Made by a program: the position numbers and the translations under genes
The notes under the pieces: model-generated
The model's database searches: none
The model's input: only the letters and a program-made list of their open reading frames with translations
Told to the model about the DNA's origin: nothing
Origin: DATMNR01 sp963702765
GTDB taxonomy: Bacteria; Chloroflexota; Ktedonobacteria; Ktedonobacterales; Ktedonobacteraceae
Assembly: GCA_963702765.1 (NCBI GenBank)
Contig: CAVPEB010000037.1
Location: 8,768-72,767, forward strand
Length of the DNA: 64,000 nt
Direction: 5' to 3'
In this document: in pieces, positions 28,131 to 39,568 of the stretch
Numbering within the stretch: the stretch's first letter is position 1
Layout of the letters: each line of letters begins with the position of its first letter

Positions 28131-30331
28131 ATGTCAAAAGAGTATTCGGCCAGCATCCAACTCGGATTGGTCATCCACAATCATCAACCAGTAGGCAATT
28201 TCCCCTGGGTATTTGAACAGGTCTATCAAGAATCGTATCTCCCCATGATCGAGTCGTTAGAACAACACCCCCAGGTGCGCCTCTCGTTGCACTATACAGG
28301 ATCACTTCTCGATTGGTTTCACGAGGCTCATCCTGAATGTATCGAACGCATCGCGGCCCTGGTACAGCGCAATCAAGTAGAGCTTGTGAGTGGCGGTTAC
28401 TATGAACCTATCCTTCCCTCTATTCCTGATCGCGACAAAATTGCACAAATTCGCCGCCTCAATGAGCAACTCTACAAGGATTTTGGAGTAAGCCCTGGCG
28501 GAATGTGGATAGCGGAACGGGTCTGGGAACCTAGTCTGGCACGTCTCATACGAGAAGCTGGCATTGAATGGACCATTCTCGACGATATACATTTTAAGAA
28601 TGTTGGTTTGGAAGATAAGGATCTGTATGGATACTATGCCACTGAAGACCAGAGCAGTATCTTAAAAGTCTATGCTACCAGTAAAACGATGCGTTATACA
28701 ATCCCCTGGCGACCTGTAAGCGAAACCATCGATGCTCTACGTTCACTAGCAACACTTGATGGAAAACGCATTGTGGTGATGGGCGATGATGGTGAGAAAT
28801 TTGGCAGTTGGCCCGGCACAAGTGAGTATTGCTGGGGATCGACTGTGCAAAAAGGTTGGGTGGATGAATTTTTCACCGCGTTAGAAGAGCATAGCGACTG
28901 GATACATACCATACCATTGGGAGAACATGCTCGTAATCATCCAGCACTTGGACGTATCTACATCCCTACTTCTTCTTACATAGAAATGACAGAATGGGCC
29001 TTACCTCCGCAGAAATCCTACCTATTCGGCAAACTAGTTCACCAATTGGAAGAAGAGCACCGCGACGACATTCTTCAATTCATGCGCGGCGGTTTCTGGC
29101 GGAACTTTCTTGTGCGTTATCCTGAAGTCAATAACCAGCATAAGAAAATGTTGCGGGTCCATGACGCAGTTTATGTTGCAGGCGCGACTGAAGAGGCTGG
29201 TGTGGTCCAATTGTGGAAGGCACAGGCCAACGATACATACTGGCACGGTCTTTTTGGCGGCATTTATATGAATCATGTGCGATCGGCGATCTATCATAAC
29301 CTGATCGAAGCAGAGAATGCCGCTGACAGGATACGTTTTGGCGATGGGCAATGGCAACACTTTAAGTTCACCGACTTCGATAAAGACAGTCAGAATGAAT
29401 TGATCATCGAAGGCGTTCAGCAAAACATCTATATTGACCCACAACGCGGCGGTACGCTATTCGAATGGGACATGCGACGAAGTATGCACAACGTGCTATC
29501 AGTGATGTCACGTCACGAGGAAGGATACCACCGAACGCTAAGAGAGTACGAACAGGAGCGCCGTAAACACGAAGCTCTCGTAGCACAGCAGAGCGGAGAT
29601 ACCTCAGCACAACCTGTCTCGCCCCATACTTCAGTGAGAACGAAAGAACCTGATCTCGATCGCTACCTCGTTGTTGACCGCTATCGTCGTAACAGTCTGG
29701 TCGACCACTTCCTTCCCCCTACTACAACGCTCTCTGACTTTGCGCATGCTCGATTTTGAAGAGATGGGTAATTTTATTGAATTCCCTTACGAAACCTCAA
29801 TTCAGCAAGATAGCGAAGGCATCAGGGTTACGCTGTCTCGCGATGGTCATGTGCGGCGTCCAGGAGCATTGGGACCTCTAGGGGTATTTCTCACTAAGAC
29901 TCTCTTTGTTCCTGTTGGAGAAGAAAGACTGGTGGTTGGATATTGCATCGAAAATAAGGGTCAAACTCTCCTGCAAACACGTTTTGCCTGTGAATGGAAT
30001 TTCAATTTTCTCGGTGGAGGTGGCAATGACCAGGCATACTACCATGTTGCAGATCAAGCAACTGGAGAACGAACACTTCGACAGCATTGGTGAGGTAGCC
30101 CAGGTTAGCAGTTTCACAATTGGGAACTCGTGGTTACAGCAGGATATTACCTTCACTTTGAGTGAAGCAACAACGCTCTGGCGGTTTTCAATCGATACGG
30201 TAACCGGCTCAGAGGCAGGCTTTGAACGCACGCATCAGGGAAGTTGCCTTACGTTTCTCTGGACTTTGCTTCTCGAACCAGGTCAGCGTTGGAGTGTTGA
30301 GATACTTTGTGAAGGGAAGCCATCTGATTAA
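28131..30331 (+). pseudogene. GH57 alpha-amylase / 4-alpha-glucanotransferase, two frameshifts
   Basis: ATG at 28131 follows AGGTGAGG. The GH57 catalytic domain (about 1-380) shows LVIHNHQPVGNFPWVFE, WIAERVWEPS (nucleophile Glu) and GDDGEKFGSWP (acid/base Asp), followed by DUF1925- and DUF1926-like beta domains. The first frame ends at 29759. Removing one T from the TTTT at 29755-29758 joins SDFAHARF to EEMGNFIEFPYE. The second frame breaks near 30055; removing one G joins YYHVADQ to QLENEHFDSIGE, and the third frame runs to 30331. The repaired length is about 733 residues, the size of TLGT-type GH57 enzymes. The catalytic domain is intact in any case. The likely role is breakdown or remodelling of alpha-1,4-glucan. 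Confidence 0.85.
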
Positions 30332-30594
30332 TATTCCCGTATATATTCTCAAATATCAAATTTCATCTCGAAAAATCTGCTTTTTGGCAATTCTTATGCT
30401 ATACTTCTTGTAACGTGTATTCGCGGGACACTCAACTCTTTGATTTCCCACAATACCACGTTAAGAGGCCGCATTGACTGACTCCCAACTCATTTCAGTT
30501 GCAATGTGTGCACCAAGCGACAGCTCTATTGTTTTTTAGACGTAGCAGGAATAAGCTGTATTCCTGTTATCCAGAGCGAAAAGGAGTTTCCTTA

Positions 30595-31704
30595 ATGGCA
30601 CGTGTCCAATTCGAGCATGTCTACAAGCGCTTCGGCAAAGTAGAAGTCGTCCACGATATCAACATCGATGTCAAGGACAAAGAGTTCCTCGTCTTAGTTG
30701 GCCCCTCCGGCTGTGGCAAAAGTACCTGCTTGCGCATGGTCGCTGGCTTAGAGGAGGCCAGCGAAGGTGATATCAAAATCGGTGATCGCATTGTCAATAA
30801 TGTGGATCCCAAAGATCGCGACATCGCCATGGTCTTCCAGAACTACGCCCTCTATCCCCACATGACCGTCTACGACAACATGGCCTTCGGCCTCAAGCTG
30901 CGTCACCTCCCCAAGCCTGAGATCAAGAAGCGGGTGACTGATGCCGCGGAAATTCTCGACCTGGAGAAGTATCTCCAGCGCAAGCCGAAAGAACTCTCCG
31001 GCGGTCAACGCCAGCGTGTTGCACTCGGCAGAGCCATCGTGCGTGATGCGCAGGTGTTCCTGTTGGACGAACCGCTTTCGAACCTGGATGCAAAACTGCG
31101 TGTGCAAACGCGCGCGGAAATCACCAAGATCCACCAGCGCGTCCAGACCACCTTCATTTATGTCACCCATGACCAGGTAGAAGCGATGACCATGGGCACC
31201 CGCATCGCTCTGCTCAATGCGGGCATCATCCAGCAGATTGGCCCTCCTCAGGAACTCTATGATCATCCCTCGAACCTGTTCGTAGCCGGCTTCATCGGCT
31301 CTCCAGCCATGAATTTCTTCCCTGGCGCCAAAGTCGTCGCTGATGGTGATACAACCACCATTGTGCTTGAGGGAGTAGGACAGTCAGATGTCCCACCGCT
31401 CTATAAAGACCAGACTCGGGAAGCGGCAGGCAAGAACTTGACCTTTGGTATTCGTCCCGAGCACCTGGAGGATATTACACTGCTCCCTCCAGACGCTAAA
31501 GATGAGTCCAGAATCACTGCTCCAATTGATGTGGTAGAGCATCTGGGCAACGAGTTGCTGGTCTACATGACTGTTGGTGGGAGAAATATCGTTGCACGTC
31601 TGGATCCACGTTCTTCAGCGCATGCCGGCGGCACTGTCACTCTGCACGTCGATACCGATCAAATACATCTCTTTGACACAGATACTGGCGCAGCCATCTT
31701 TTAG
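30595..31704 (+). CDS. ABC transporter ATP-binding protein, MsmX/UgpC/MalK type
   Basis: A 369-residue ATPase. ATG at 30595 has AAGGAG 8 nt upstream; the longer upstream frame has no domain. Motifs are Walker A GPSGCGKST, Q-loop VFQNYALYPHMT, signature LSGGQRQR, Walker B VFLLDEPLSNLDAKLR and the His-switch VTHDQ. The C-terminal 110 residues form the TOBE/OB-fold regulatory domain (FGIRPEHLEDI) of the CUT1 carbohydrate family. The gene is alone, with no permease beside it. The CUT1 importer at 43.8-47.2 kb has no ATPase, so this protein is the likely shared motor, as MsmX is in Bacillus. That pairing is inference. Confidence 0.93.
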   Translation: MARVQFEHVYKRFGKVEVVHDINIDVKDKEFLVLVGPSGCGKSTCLRMVAGLEEASEGDIKIGDRIVNNVDPKDRDIAMVFQNYALYPHMTVYDNMAFGLKLRHLPKPEIKKRVTDAAEILDLEKYLQRKPKELSGGQRQRVALGRAIVRDAQVFLLDEPLSNLDAKLRVQTRAEITKIHQRVQTTFIYVTHDQVEAMTMGTRIALLNAGIIQQIGPPQELYDHPSNLFVAGFIGSPAMNFFPGAKVVADGDTTTIVLEGVGQSDVPPLYKDQTREAAGKNLTFGIRPEHLEDITLLPPDAKDESRITAPIDVVEHLGNELLVYMTVGGRNIVARLDPRSSAHAGGTVTLHVDTDQIHLFDTDTGAAIF

Positions 31705-31712
31705 CTGCCCCA

Positions 31713-31776
31713 CCTCTCCGAACATAAACAGACGCTTCCCTCGATTGAGGGAAGCGTCTGTTTATGTTCGGAGAGG
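31713..31776. terminator. 30-bp perfect stem, bidirectional terminator
   Basis: Arms 31713-31742 and 31747-31776 are perfect reverse complements (30 bp) around the 4-nt loop GATT, followed by C and seven T residues on the plus strand. It separates the ABC ATPase gene from the convergent GH13 gene and probably ends both. Confidence 0.85.
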
Positions 31777-31808
31777 CTTTTTTTCGATAGTTAGAAAATC
31801 GCTGCCGC

Positions 31809-33414
31809 TTACAATTCTCCTGCATTGATAAGAATACCTTCGTTCCTCCGCAGATGAACCTCCGAGAGGTCGATCAAGCCCTCACGATCTAAAGAAGTAG
31901 AGAGGACGATGTTTCCTACAGTATGTCCTGTTACGGTTACTATCTGCTCTTGATCCGAAAAGTTAAGAGCGGCTATGTAACGCTGATCATCGTGCTGGCG
32001 CAGGTAGACGAAACAATTGACATTTTCCTGCTCAATGGATTGATACGAACCGAGTATCAACGCAGGAGTGGCTCTTCGCAGCTCCAATAAGCGACGCGTC
32101 AACATCAGAAATGAACGTGGATCGTATTGTTCTTCAGCCACATTATACAACTGGTAGTCATCTGCAATCGGTAACCATGGCGTTGCCTGAGCGGCACAGA
32201 AACCAGCATGAGCGCTGCTATCCCATTGCATAGGTGAGCGTTCCGGGTCTCGACTGTACTGGGGATTAACCTTCCCCGGCGGATCGTGAATCAACTCCGG
32301 TGGAACTGGAACATTCACCATTCCCAACTCGTCTCCATAATAACAGGTGGGAGTGCCACGCAAGGTGAGCAACAACATCTGGGCAGCCCGCGCTTGTTCG
32401 CGTCCCACGCGACTGGCAATGCGAGGTTTATCATGATTGCCCAGAACCCAGTTTGGCCACGCTCCTGATGGGAGAGCAGCTTCGTATGTATCAACTATCT
32501 GCCGAATAGTGCTCGCCTCCCAGGCTGACGTGGTTACCAGTTGGAAATTGAAAGGCAGATGTACCTCGTCAAGTTGCTCTCCATAATACTGCACTACCCG
32601 CTCTACTGGTAAATAGATCTCGCCGATAAGTACACGTTCATCATAGCTATCTGCTACCGCTCGCATCTCCTGTACAATCTCGTGTATTTCAGGCAGATCT
32701 TGCGTATATTGACTCAATTGGCGATACATTAGGGGATCACCCTCTTTCCAATCCTTGTTCATTGGATTATCACGGAACTGTTCGTCTTTGAGCATCCTCG
32801 AAAGTACGTCAATGCGGAAACCATCGACGCCACGATCAAGCCAGAAGCGCAGAACGTCATACATCGCCTGGCGTACATCAGGATTACGCCAGTTTAGATC
32901 AGGCTGTTTTACATCGAATATATGAAGATAGTATTGTCCAGTCTGCTCGTCAAATTGCCAGGCAGAACCCCCGAAATTGCTCAGCCAGTTATTGGGTGGA
33001 CCACCATCAGGAGACGGATCTCGCCACATATACCAGTCGCGTTTTTCATTCGATGCGGCTAGATCGCGACATCTGAAACCAGGGATGCTCATCTGAGGTA
33101 TGATTGGGCACATAATCAAGGACGACCTTGAGATTGCGCTTATGTGACTCCTTAAGCAAGGTATCGAAGTCGTGAAGTGTTCCGAAGAGCGGATGGACGT
33201 CGGTATAATCGCTAATATCGTAACCAAAATCAGCCATAGGAGACGGATACATAGGCGAAAGCCAGAGCGCATCAACGCCGAGCCAGCTTAAGTAATCTAA
33301 CTTACTTGTGATACCGGGGAGATCCCCTATACCATCCCTATTGCTATCAAGAAAACTGCGCGGATAGATCTGATAAATCACGCCAGTTTGCCACCAGGAG
33401 TTCGAATGTGCCAT
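31809..33414 (-). pseudogene. GH13 alpha-glucosidase (oligo-1,6-glucosidase-like), one frameshift
   Basis: The N-terminal frame reads HSNSWWQTGVIYQIYPRSFL and continues to YVPNHTSDEHPWFQ before stopping at 33046. Removing one G near 33052 (ATCGAATGAA to ATCAATGAA) restores SRINEKRDWY, the sequence found in the intact paralogue at 39569-41194. Catalytic residues are in GFRIDVL (nucleophile Asp), VLIGEIYLP (acid/base Glu) and LGNHDKPR. The start is placed at ATG 33414, where the paralogue begins; ATG 33450 is possible. The repaired protein is about 534 residues. It hydrolyses alpha-glucosidic bonds of short oligosaccharides in the cytoplasm. Confidence 0.83.
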
Positions 33415-33506
33415 TGGTTGATTTGTTTCTCCTCTCTCAGATTTCTTCAATTAGATTACTTCAGTATATCATCTGCCTTTATCACGCAATCCAGCGAGAT
33501 TGAGCC

Positions 33507-34962
33507 TCAAGGCACATCAGCTCTAATCGATCTCATTTCCCAGACATCCAATACCTTGACTCTGGCATTACCACCACGCGCAAATAATCCAACGCCCAGA
33601 CTATCAGTTCTGGAAGGGTAGATCCTGCTACTCATGCAAAGTCGGTAGTTGGCGAATACTTCGATCACAGAGCGATCAAGGAAAATATGTAGAAACAACG
33701 ATTCATTGGCAGCAAGAGCAAGCGGGCCTGAACGATTGACTAGCTCCACGTCCTCACTCAGGCTAGATTGCTGGCGATCAATAAGCAGCATTCCATGCAA
33801 GCGATCATAGCGAATGAAGGTCTGCTCTGCACCATCTGGAGCACATCGCACTCCAATGCCTACCTCCGTTGCTTCATCGAGAATAAACTCCACCTGTATT
33901 TCCAGGCAATCACCCTCGCATCTCCCTGAGTAGAGTGAATGAAGTCGGCAGGACAGAAAAATTCTTTAGTTGCCAATGTTTACCCCTTAGTTGCTGGAGT
34001 TCCGATGCTGGTTCAAATCTCAGCATATTATCCGTCGATAGTGAGAGAACGCGCGGCAAGGACATGACTCCTGACCAGCCTGCAGTCCATTGGGCCTCGT
34101 CACTTTGACCCTCCCAGAGCCATCCAAATTGAAGGCGACGACCCGTTGGGTCAAGCATAGTCTGGGGTGCGTAGAAATGACCGCCGTAATCAATAATACT
34201 TTGGGTCATTGGGATGAATGTATGATTAGTATAATCCCCAACAAAAGCTACGGCATAGTGCAGGCTATCCTTATAAGCATCTTCGCGAAATCGGCTTTCA
34301 TCAAAGACCGACACTACAAGCACATATTTGTTGCCGAGAGGAAAGAAATCGGGACATTCCCACATTGAACCTGTCCAAACCGGTACTGTGCTGTTGCGGT
34401 CGCCTGTGTAGAATGGATGCATATATTCCCAGTCCAGAAGATTTGCCGATCGATAGAGCAGAACCGTGCCTCCAACTCCTTTAATTCCAGCTCCAATCAA
34501 CTGATACCAGATATTTCCTTCTTTCCATAATGTATGGTCACGGAAGGCAAACAGATCAAGTTCCTGGGGTGGAGTTGCTATCACTGGATTCCCTGTATAT
34601 TTCTGCCAGGTGACCAGGTCATCAGGACTGGTGGCAACACAAGGTAACTGCTGATTTCCTCTTACACCTGTGTAGATCAACATTGGAACGCCATTATGGT
34701 TGACAGCACAGCCTGAGAAGCATCCATCCTGATCAGGCCCTCCTGGTGTTGGAGTTAACGCAATCGGCAAATCGATCCAGTGGACGAGGTCAGAACTCGC
34801 TGCATGACCCCAATGTTTTCGTTCCCATGGGGGATCATTGGGGACATATTGATAAAAGAGGTGATAGTTACCCTTCCAATAGATCAACCCATTGGGGTCA
34901 TTCATCCATGCTGACGGTGGCAGAAAATGATAACGGGGACGATGTGGATCAGAGTTGGACAT
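33507..34962 (-). pseudogene. GH32 beta-fructosidase (sucrose-6-P hydrolase/levanase-like), one frameshift
   Basis: The five-bladed catalytic domain begins YHFLPPSAWMNDPNGLIYW (nucleophile Asp in WMNDPNG). FRDHTLW is the RDP-type motif and WECPDFF contains the acid/base Glu. The first frame ends at 33910 after FTLLREMRG. Removing one G from the GGG run near 33913 restores MRGDCLEIQVEFILDEA and leads into the C-terminal beta-sandwich (FLDRSVIEVFANY), ending at 33507. The repaired length is about 484 residues. There is no signal peptide, so it probably acts on imported sucrose or fructosides. It is divergent from GH3 across a palindromic element. Confidence 0.85.
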
Positions 34963-35117
34963 TTGCTGAAAGGTTTGCTTCCTTTCTACAATCTATGAAT
35001 AGGGATTACTTCGACTAGCCCATGCCCGGCTATCCATCTAGGATACAGGCATTCTTCATGTTTACACAGTATCTCATACCGCCTGAAACCCCGCAAGTAA
35101 ACCGATTTAGTGTACAA

Positions 35118-35280
35118 GGGTCTCAAAAAGTTGCTTTTTAACAAGGCATTGCTCGCAAGCGAGACTCTTTAATGAGTGAGGAAAGTTTTTGCGCTCACGT
35201 GAGCGCAAAAACTTTCCACACTCACATAAGCGCGCCGCAGGCGCGTGCAAGCAGATGCACAGCGGCTTTTGAGAGGTCCC
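35118..35280. repeat. 163-bp palindromic element with perfect 38-bp core
   Basis: The core at 35180-35217 is a perfect palindrome with arm GGAAAGTTTTTGCGCTCA. The outer sequences also pair imperfectly all the way to GGGTCTCAAAA (35118) and TTTTGAGAGGTCCC (35280). It lies in the 380-bp space between the divergent GH32 and GH3 genes. It looks like a MITE/REP-type mobile repeat without coding capacity. Confidence 0.6.
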
Positions 35281-35341
35281 ATTTTATTGTATAGTTATAG
35301 CAGACAATAAACAACAGCGTATATAGTAAACAGAAAGCAGG

Positions 35342-37616
35342 ATGGGTAAAAGAATGAGCATAGCTGAAGCAACTATACAAGAGCTTATGAGCAAAATGAC
35401 TCTGGAAGAAAAGATTGCTTTGACCATCGGTAAAGATTTTTGGAGCACAAATGGTGTTGAACGACTGGGAATTGCGCCAATTGCGCTTAACGATGGTCCT
35501 CATGGTGTTCGCAAACCAGCAGCAAGTACTGAAATTGGCCTCGGCAGTTCCTTTGCAGCTACCTGTTTTCCAACGGCTAATACGCTGGCCTGTTCATGGG
35601 ATACCGCCCTGGTCGAGGAAGTCGGAGAGGCACTTGGGGAGGAATGTCTGGCACTGGATGTACAGGTATTGCTCGGTCCAGGTGTGAATATCAAAAGAAC
35701 GCCTCTTGGTGGACGATGTTTTGAATATTATTCCGAAGATCCAGTATTGGCAGGTGAATTGGGCAGTGCATTTGTAGACGGCGTCCAGAGCAAGGGCATT
35801 GGGACTTCGCTCAAACACTATGCCTGTAATAACCAGGAATTTGAACGCATGTCTATCGACGTTGAAATAGATCAGCGCACACTCAGAGAGATCTACCTGA
35901 CGGCATTCGAGCGTGTCGTCAGAAAAGCACGCCCCTGGACTGTCATGTGTGCCTACAACAAAGTGAATGGCACCTACGCTTCTGAACACCCCCAACTCCT
36001 GCGCGATATTTTGAAGAAAGAATGGGACTTCGAGGGAGTTCTCGTCTCAGATTGGGGGGCAGTCAATGTGAAAGAGAAGGCGCTTGAGGCTGGTCTGGAT
36101 TTACAAATGCCCGGCTACACTGGTAACCATACAGCAAAAATGGCGCAACTGGTAAGAGCATGGACAACTTTCGGAAAGTGTTATCGATGAGGCTGTAACT
36201 CGAGTATTACGTATGATGCTGCAGGGAAGAGAGAATCGCCAGCCTGGCTTCGTCTTCGATCCGCAAGTGCATCATGCCCTGGCACGCAAAGCCACTGCTG
36301 AATCTATTGTATTGCTTAAAAATACGGATCATGCACTGCCACTGCAAGTAGACCAACTTCACTCAGTTGCGATCATAGGCCGTTTCGCTAAAGAACCTCG
36401 CTATCAAGGAGCTGGCAGTTCGCAAGTTGTGCCAACCGAAATAGATTCGAGCTATGATGAATTACAGGTTTGGCTTGGAGACAAGGTTCACACAACCTAC
36501 GCGGATGGTTATAACGATGAAGGGTCGTTTGATGAAGCGCTACTGCACGAAGCAGTGGAGCAGGCTAAAACCTCGGACGTTGCACTTATTTTTGCTGGAC
36601 TACCAGGTGCCTACGAATCTGAAGGCTATGATCGTAAGCATCTCTTCATGCCTGAAAGCCACAATCGACTTATTGCGGAGGTATGTCAGGTTCAGCCAAA
36701 TTCCATCGTCGTTTTACACAACGGTGGAGCCGTCGCAATGCCATGGATTGATGGCCCGAAGGCCATCCTTGAAGCTGGACTGGGAGGTCAGGCAGTCGGT
36801 GGCGCGATTGTTGACATCCTTTCTGGAAAGGTCAATCCATCCGGCAAGCTGGCAGAAACTTTTCCTGTGCGCTTAGAGGATACTCCTGCCTACCTCAACT
36901 ACCCTGGTGAAAACAATAAAGTGTACTATGGTGAAAGGCTGTTTGTCGGTTATCGCTACTACGACAAAAAGGAAATCAAACCTCTCTTCCCCTTTGGCTA
37001 TGGCCTCTCATATACTACGTTCAAGTACACCAACCTGCATATAAATAAAACGGAGATGAACGCGGGGGAGACATTGGATATCACCGTAACCATTCATAAT
37101 TCAGGTACACGAGCAGGAAAAGAAGTTATCCAATTGTATGTAGAATCGCTCACATCTCAGTTTATCAGGCCAAAAAAAGAGTTAAAGGCTTTCGCTAAGG
37201 TAGAGCTTGAGCCGGGCGAATCCAAAGATGTCCATATGACATTAGAGGAACGCGACTTTCAAATCTATGACGATGAACTCCAGGCCTGGCGTACGGAAGG
37301 TGGTGAATTTAACATTCTGATCGGATCTTCGAGTGAAACAATTGTGCTTCGTGAACGTGTAACGGTGAATGAGGATCCGAGATCTATGGTACCTCAATTT
37401 AACAGGATGTCACCAATCAAGCAGTTTCTACAATACCCCAAAACTCACGAACTGTTAACACAGACATTTGCTGGACTACCTAGAGCAGCTTTATTTCTCG
37501 GTGATGATGAGATGTTTACTTCTATGCCCATTGCTAAAATGGTCGTCCTGGGTGCCCTTACTGATGAGAACGTTGATACGCTGATTGAACAAGCGAATCA
37601 ATTGTTCCTAGTATGA
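35342..37616 (+). pseudogene. GH3 beta-glucosidase, one frameshift
   Basis: The N-terminal barrel frame (35342-36190) includes LNDGPHGVRKP, GPGVNIKRTPLGGRCFEYYSEDP, SLKHYACNNQE and the nucleophile loop GVLVSDWGAV. It breaks near 36150: removing one A restores MAQLVEHGQLSESVIDEAV and joins the alpha/beta-sandwich domain (VLLKNTDHALPL, then GAGSSQVVP). A fibronectin-III-like C-terminal domain follows (LFPFGYGLSYTTF and onward). The repaired length is about 757 residues, normal for three-domain GH3. There is no signal peptide. ATG 35354 is an alternative start. It removes terminal beta-linked glucose or xylose. The oxidoreductase gene follows at once and may take the released sugar. Confidence 0.87.
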
Positions 37617-37646
37617 GGGCATTTGCATAGATTAAAGAAACAGGCA

Positions 37647-38720
37647 ATGAACAAAGAGACACGAAAACTACGAGTTGGAGTCCTTGGCTGTGGGCCCATT
37701 TCCCAGGCTGCACACTTCACGAGCTGCCGCAAGGCCCATAACGCTGAATTGTACGCTATATGTGATCAGGCAGAAGACCTGGTGGAAAGGATGACTGCCA
37801 TACATGAACCCCGGGTCTCATACCTCGACTATGATCAGATGTTAGCAGATCAGCAGGTGGAAGCTGTTATCATTGCTATTGCAGACCAATTTCACGTGGA
37901 GGCCGCTCGCAAGGCTATTGCTGCAGGCAAGCATGTGTTGATGGAGAAACCTCTTGGAGTCAGCGTGGAAGAGTGTGAGGAATTGCGAACTCAGGTGCAT
38001 GTATCGGGTCTGGTGCTGCAAATGGGAAATATGAAACGATTCGATCCAGGTATCGCCTTTGCACACGAATTCATCCAGCAAGAAATGGGTCAGATGCTGG
38101 CGCTCAAAGCCTGGTACTGTGACTCGACATACCGTTACGTTCTAACTGACAATCTGCAGCCCATCATCACGAGGAGTGAAAAGGCAAGAAGACCTGAAGG
38201 AAATCCGAAAGCCGAGAAAACTCGGTACTATCTGCTGACCCATGGTAGCCATCTTGTTGACACTGCTCGTTTTCTCGGGGGCGAGATCAAGAGCGTGCAG
38301 GCCAGGCTCGTCGAGAAATTTGGCGCGTATTGCTGGTTCGTAGCAGTCGAGTTCGACGATGGCAGTGTAGGGCACCTCGACCTTACCATCGCGGTACGTA
38401 TGGATTGGCACGAGGGCTTTCAGGTGTATGGTGAGTATGGAAGTGTCATTGGCAAAACGTACAATCCCTGGTACTTCCGCGCTAGCGATGTGGAATGCTT
38501 TTCCGTTCGCGACGACCAGTATCACCGGATACTGGGCGCGGATGCTCACTTTTATAAGCTACAGATCGAGGGATTTGCCGATACTATCTTGCATAAAACT
38601 GCCATGCAGGGAGCCGATATTGAAGATGGGATGGCAGCCGTACGCACATTAGTTGCTATCTCACGCTCGGTTGAGACAGGTACATGGGCACAACTGGCAG
38701 ATATGGTCGGAGGAGTGTGA
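37647..38720 (+). CDS. Gfo/Idh/MocA-family NAD(P)-dependent sugar oxidoreductase
   Basis: A 357-residue protein starting KLRVGVLGCGPISQAAHF, a GxGxxG-type dinucleotide fold (residues 8-125). EKPLGVSVEECEEL follows, the conserved EKP loop with catalytic Lys. The C-terminal half is the alpha/beta substrate domain. ATG 37647 is chosen over TTG 37623 because the fold begins shortly after it. The final TGA shares its A with the ATG of the isomerase gene (ATGA-type overlap), showing translational coupling. The family oxidises or epimerises sugars, inositols or glycosides. Position after GH3 suggests action on the aglycone-free sugar or on a glycoside by oxidation-elimination chemistry. Confidence 0.9.
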   Translation: MNKETRKLRVGVLGCGPISQAAHFTSCRKAHNAELYAICDQAEDLVERMTAIHEPRVSYLDYDQMLADQQVEAVIIAIADQFHVEAARKAIAAGKHVLMEKPLGVSVEECEELRTQVHVSGLVLQMGNMKRFDPGIAFAHEFIQQEMGQMLALKAWYCDSTYRYVLTDNLQPIITRSEKARRPEGNPKAEKTRYYLLTHGSHLVDTARFLGGEIKSVQARLVEKFGAYCWFVAVEFDDGSVGHLDLTIAVRMDWHEGFQVYGEYGSVIGKTYNPWYFRASDVECFSVRDDQYHRILGADAHFYKLQIEGFADTILHKTAMQGADIEDGMAAVRTLVAISRSVETGTWAQLADMVGGV

Positions 38721-39551
38721 TGCAACTCGGCATTTTCGCCAGAACTTTCACTCGACCAACATTAGAAGCAATATTTGATGCTGTAGTTGCCCATGATTTG
38801 CATTGCGTGCAGTTCAACATGGCATGTGTTGGGTTACCATCATTGCCCGACCATATCGAGAACGATGTCATCGCTCGCATCCGTTCGGAGGCAACATCCA
38901 GAGTGATCAATATTGCAGCTGTATCCGGTACGTATAATATGATCCATCCTGATTATAGAACAGCGCCAGGCAGGCTTAAGACGGTTGCGTGTGCTTGCTT
39001 CTGCCTCTAAGCATATGGGTACATCCATAATCACGCTCTGCACAGGCACGCGTGACCCAGAGAATATGTGGCGCTGGCATCCAGAAAACACTTCCCCACA
39101 GGCATGGGAGGATCTACTTAGCTCAATGGAGGCAGCACTACACATCGCAGAAGAAGAGGGCATCATCCTTGCTTTCGAACCCGAACGAGCCAATGTGATT
39201 AACACAGCCACCAGGGGGCGTGCGCTCCTCGATACAATGCAATCTCCACGTCTCAAAGTTGTCATGGATCCTGCCAATCTCATTGTACCGGAAAATAAGC
39301 AGCATATGCACCACATCCTGGATGAGGCATTTGAACTACTGGGAGAGGACATTGTTCTTGCCCATGCTAAAGACATTGGCCCTGATAACACATTTCAACC
39401 CGCTGGCACAGGTATCCTGGACTACGATTACTATCTCCATCATCTAGAGGCAACCACGGTAGAAGTCCCGTTAATCATTCACGGGTTGAGTGAAGCACAG
39501 GTTGACACATCTGTTCGATTCCTACGAGCAAAGCTTTTAGCAAGGAGCTAA
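38720..39551 (+). pseudogene. TIM-barrel sugar isomerase/epimerase, one frameshift
   Basis: It begins MQLGIFARTFTRPTLEAIFDA, overlapping the stop of the preceding oxidoreductase gene by one base. The first frame reads to YNMIHPDY and loses sense near 38961. The next frame continues QAGLRRLRVLASASKHMGT and reads IITLCTGTRDPENMW, then LAFEPERANVINT (metal-ligand Glu), MDPANLI and VLAHAKDIG (Asp/His region). One extra base explains the break. The repaired length is about 276 residues, typical of AP_endonuc_2-type sugar phosphate isomerases, which bind a divalent metal. With the Gfo/Idh protein it forms a two-gene sugar-conversion unit often found together. Confidence 0.82.
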
Positions 39552-39568
39552 AAGGCAGCTCTGATCTC

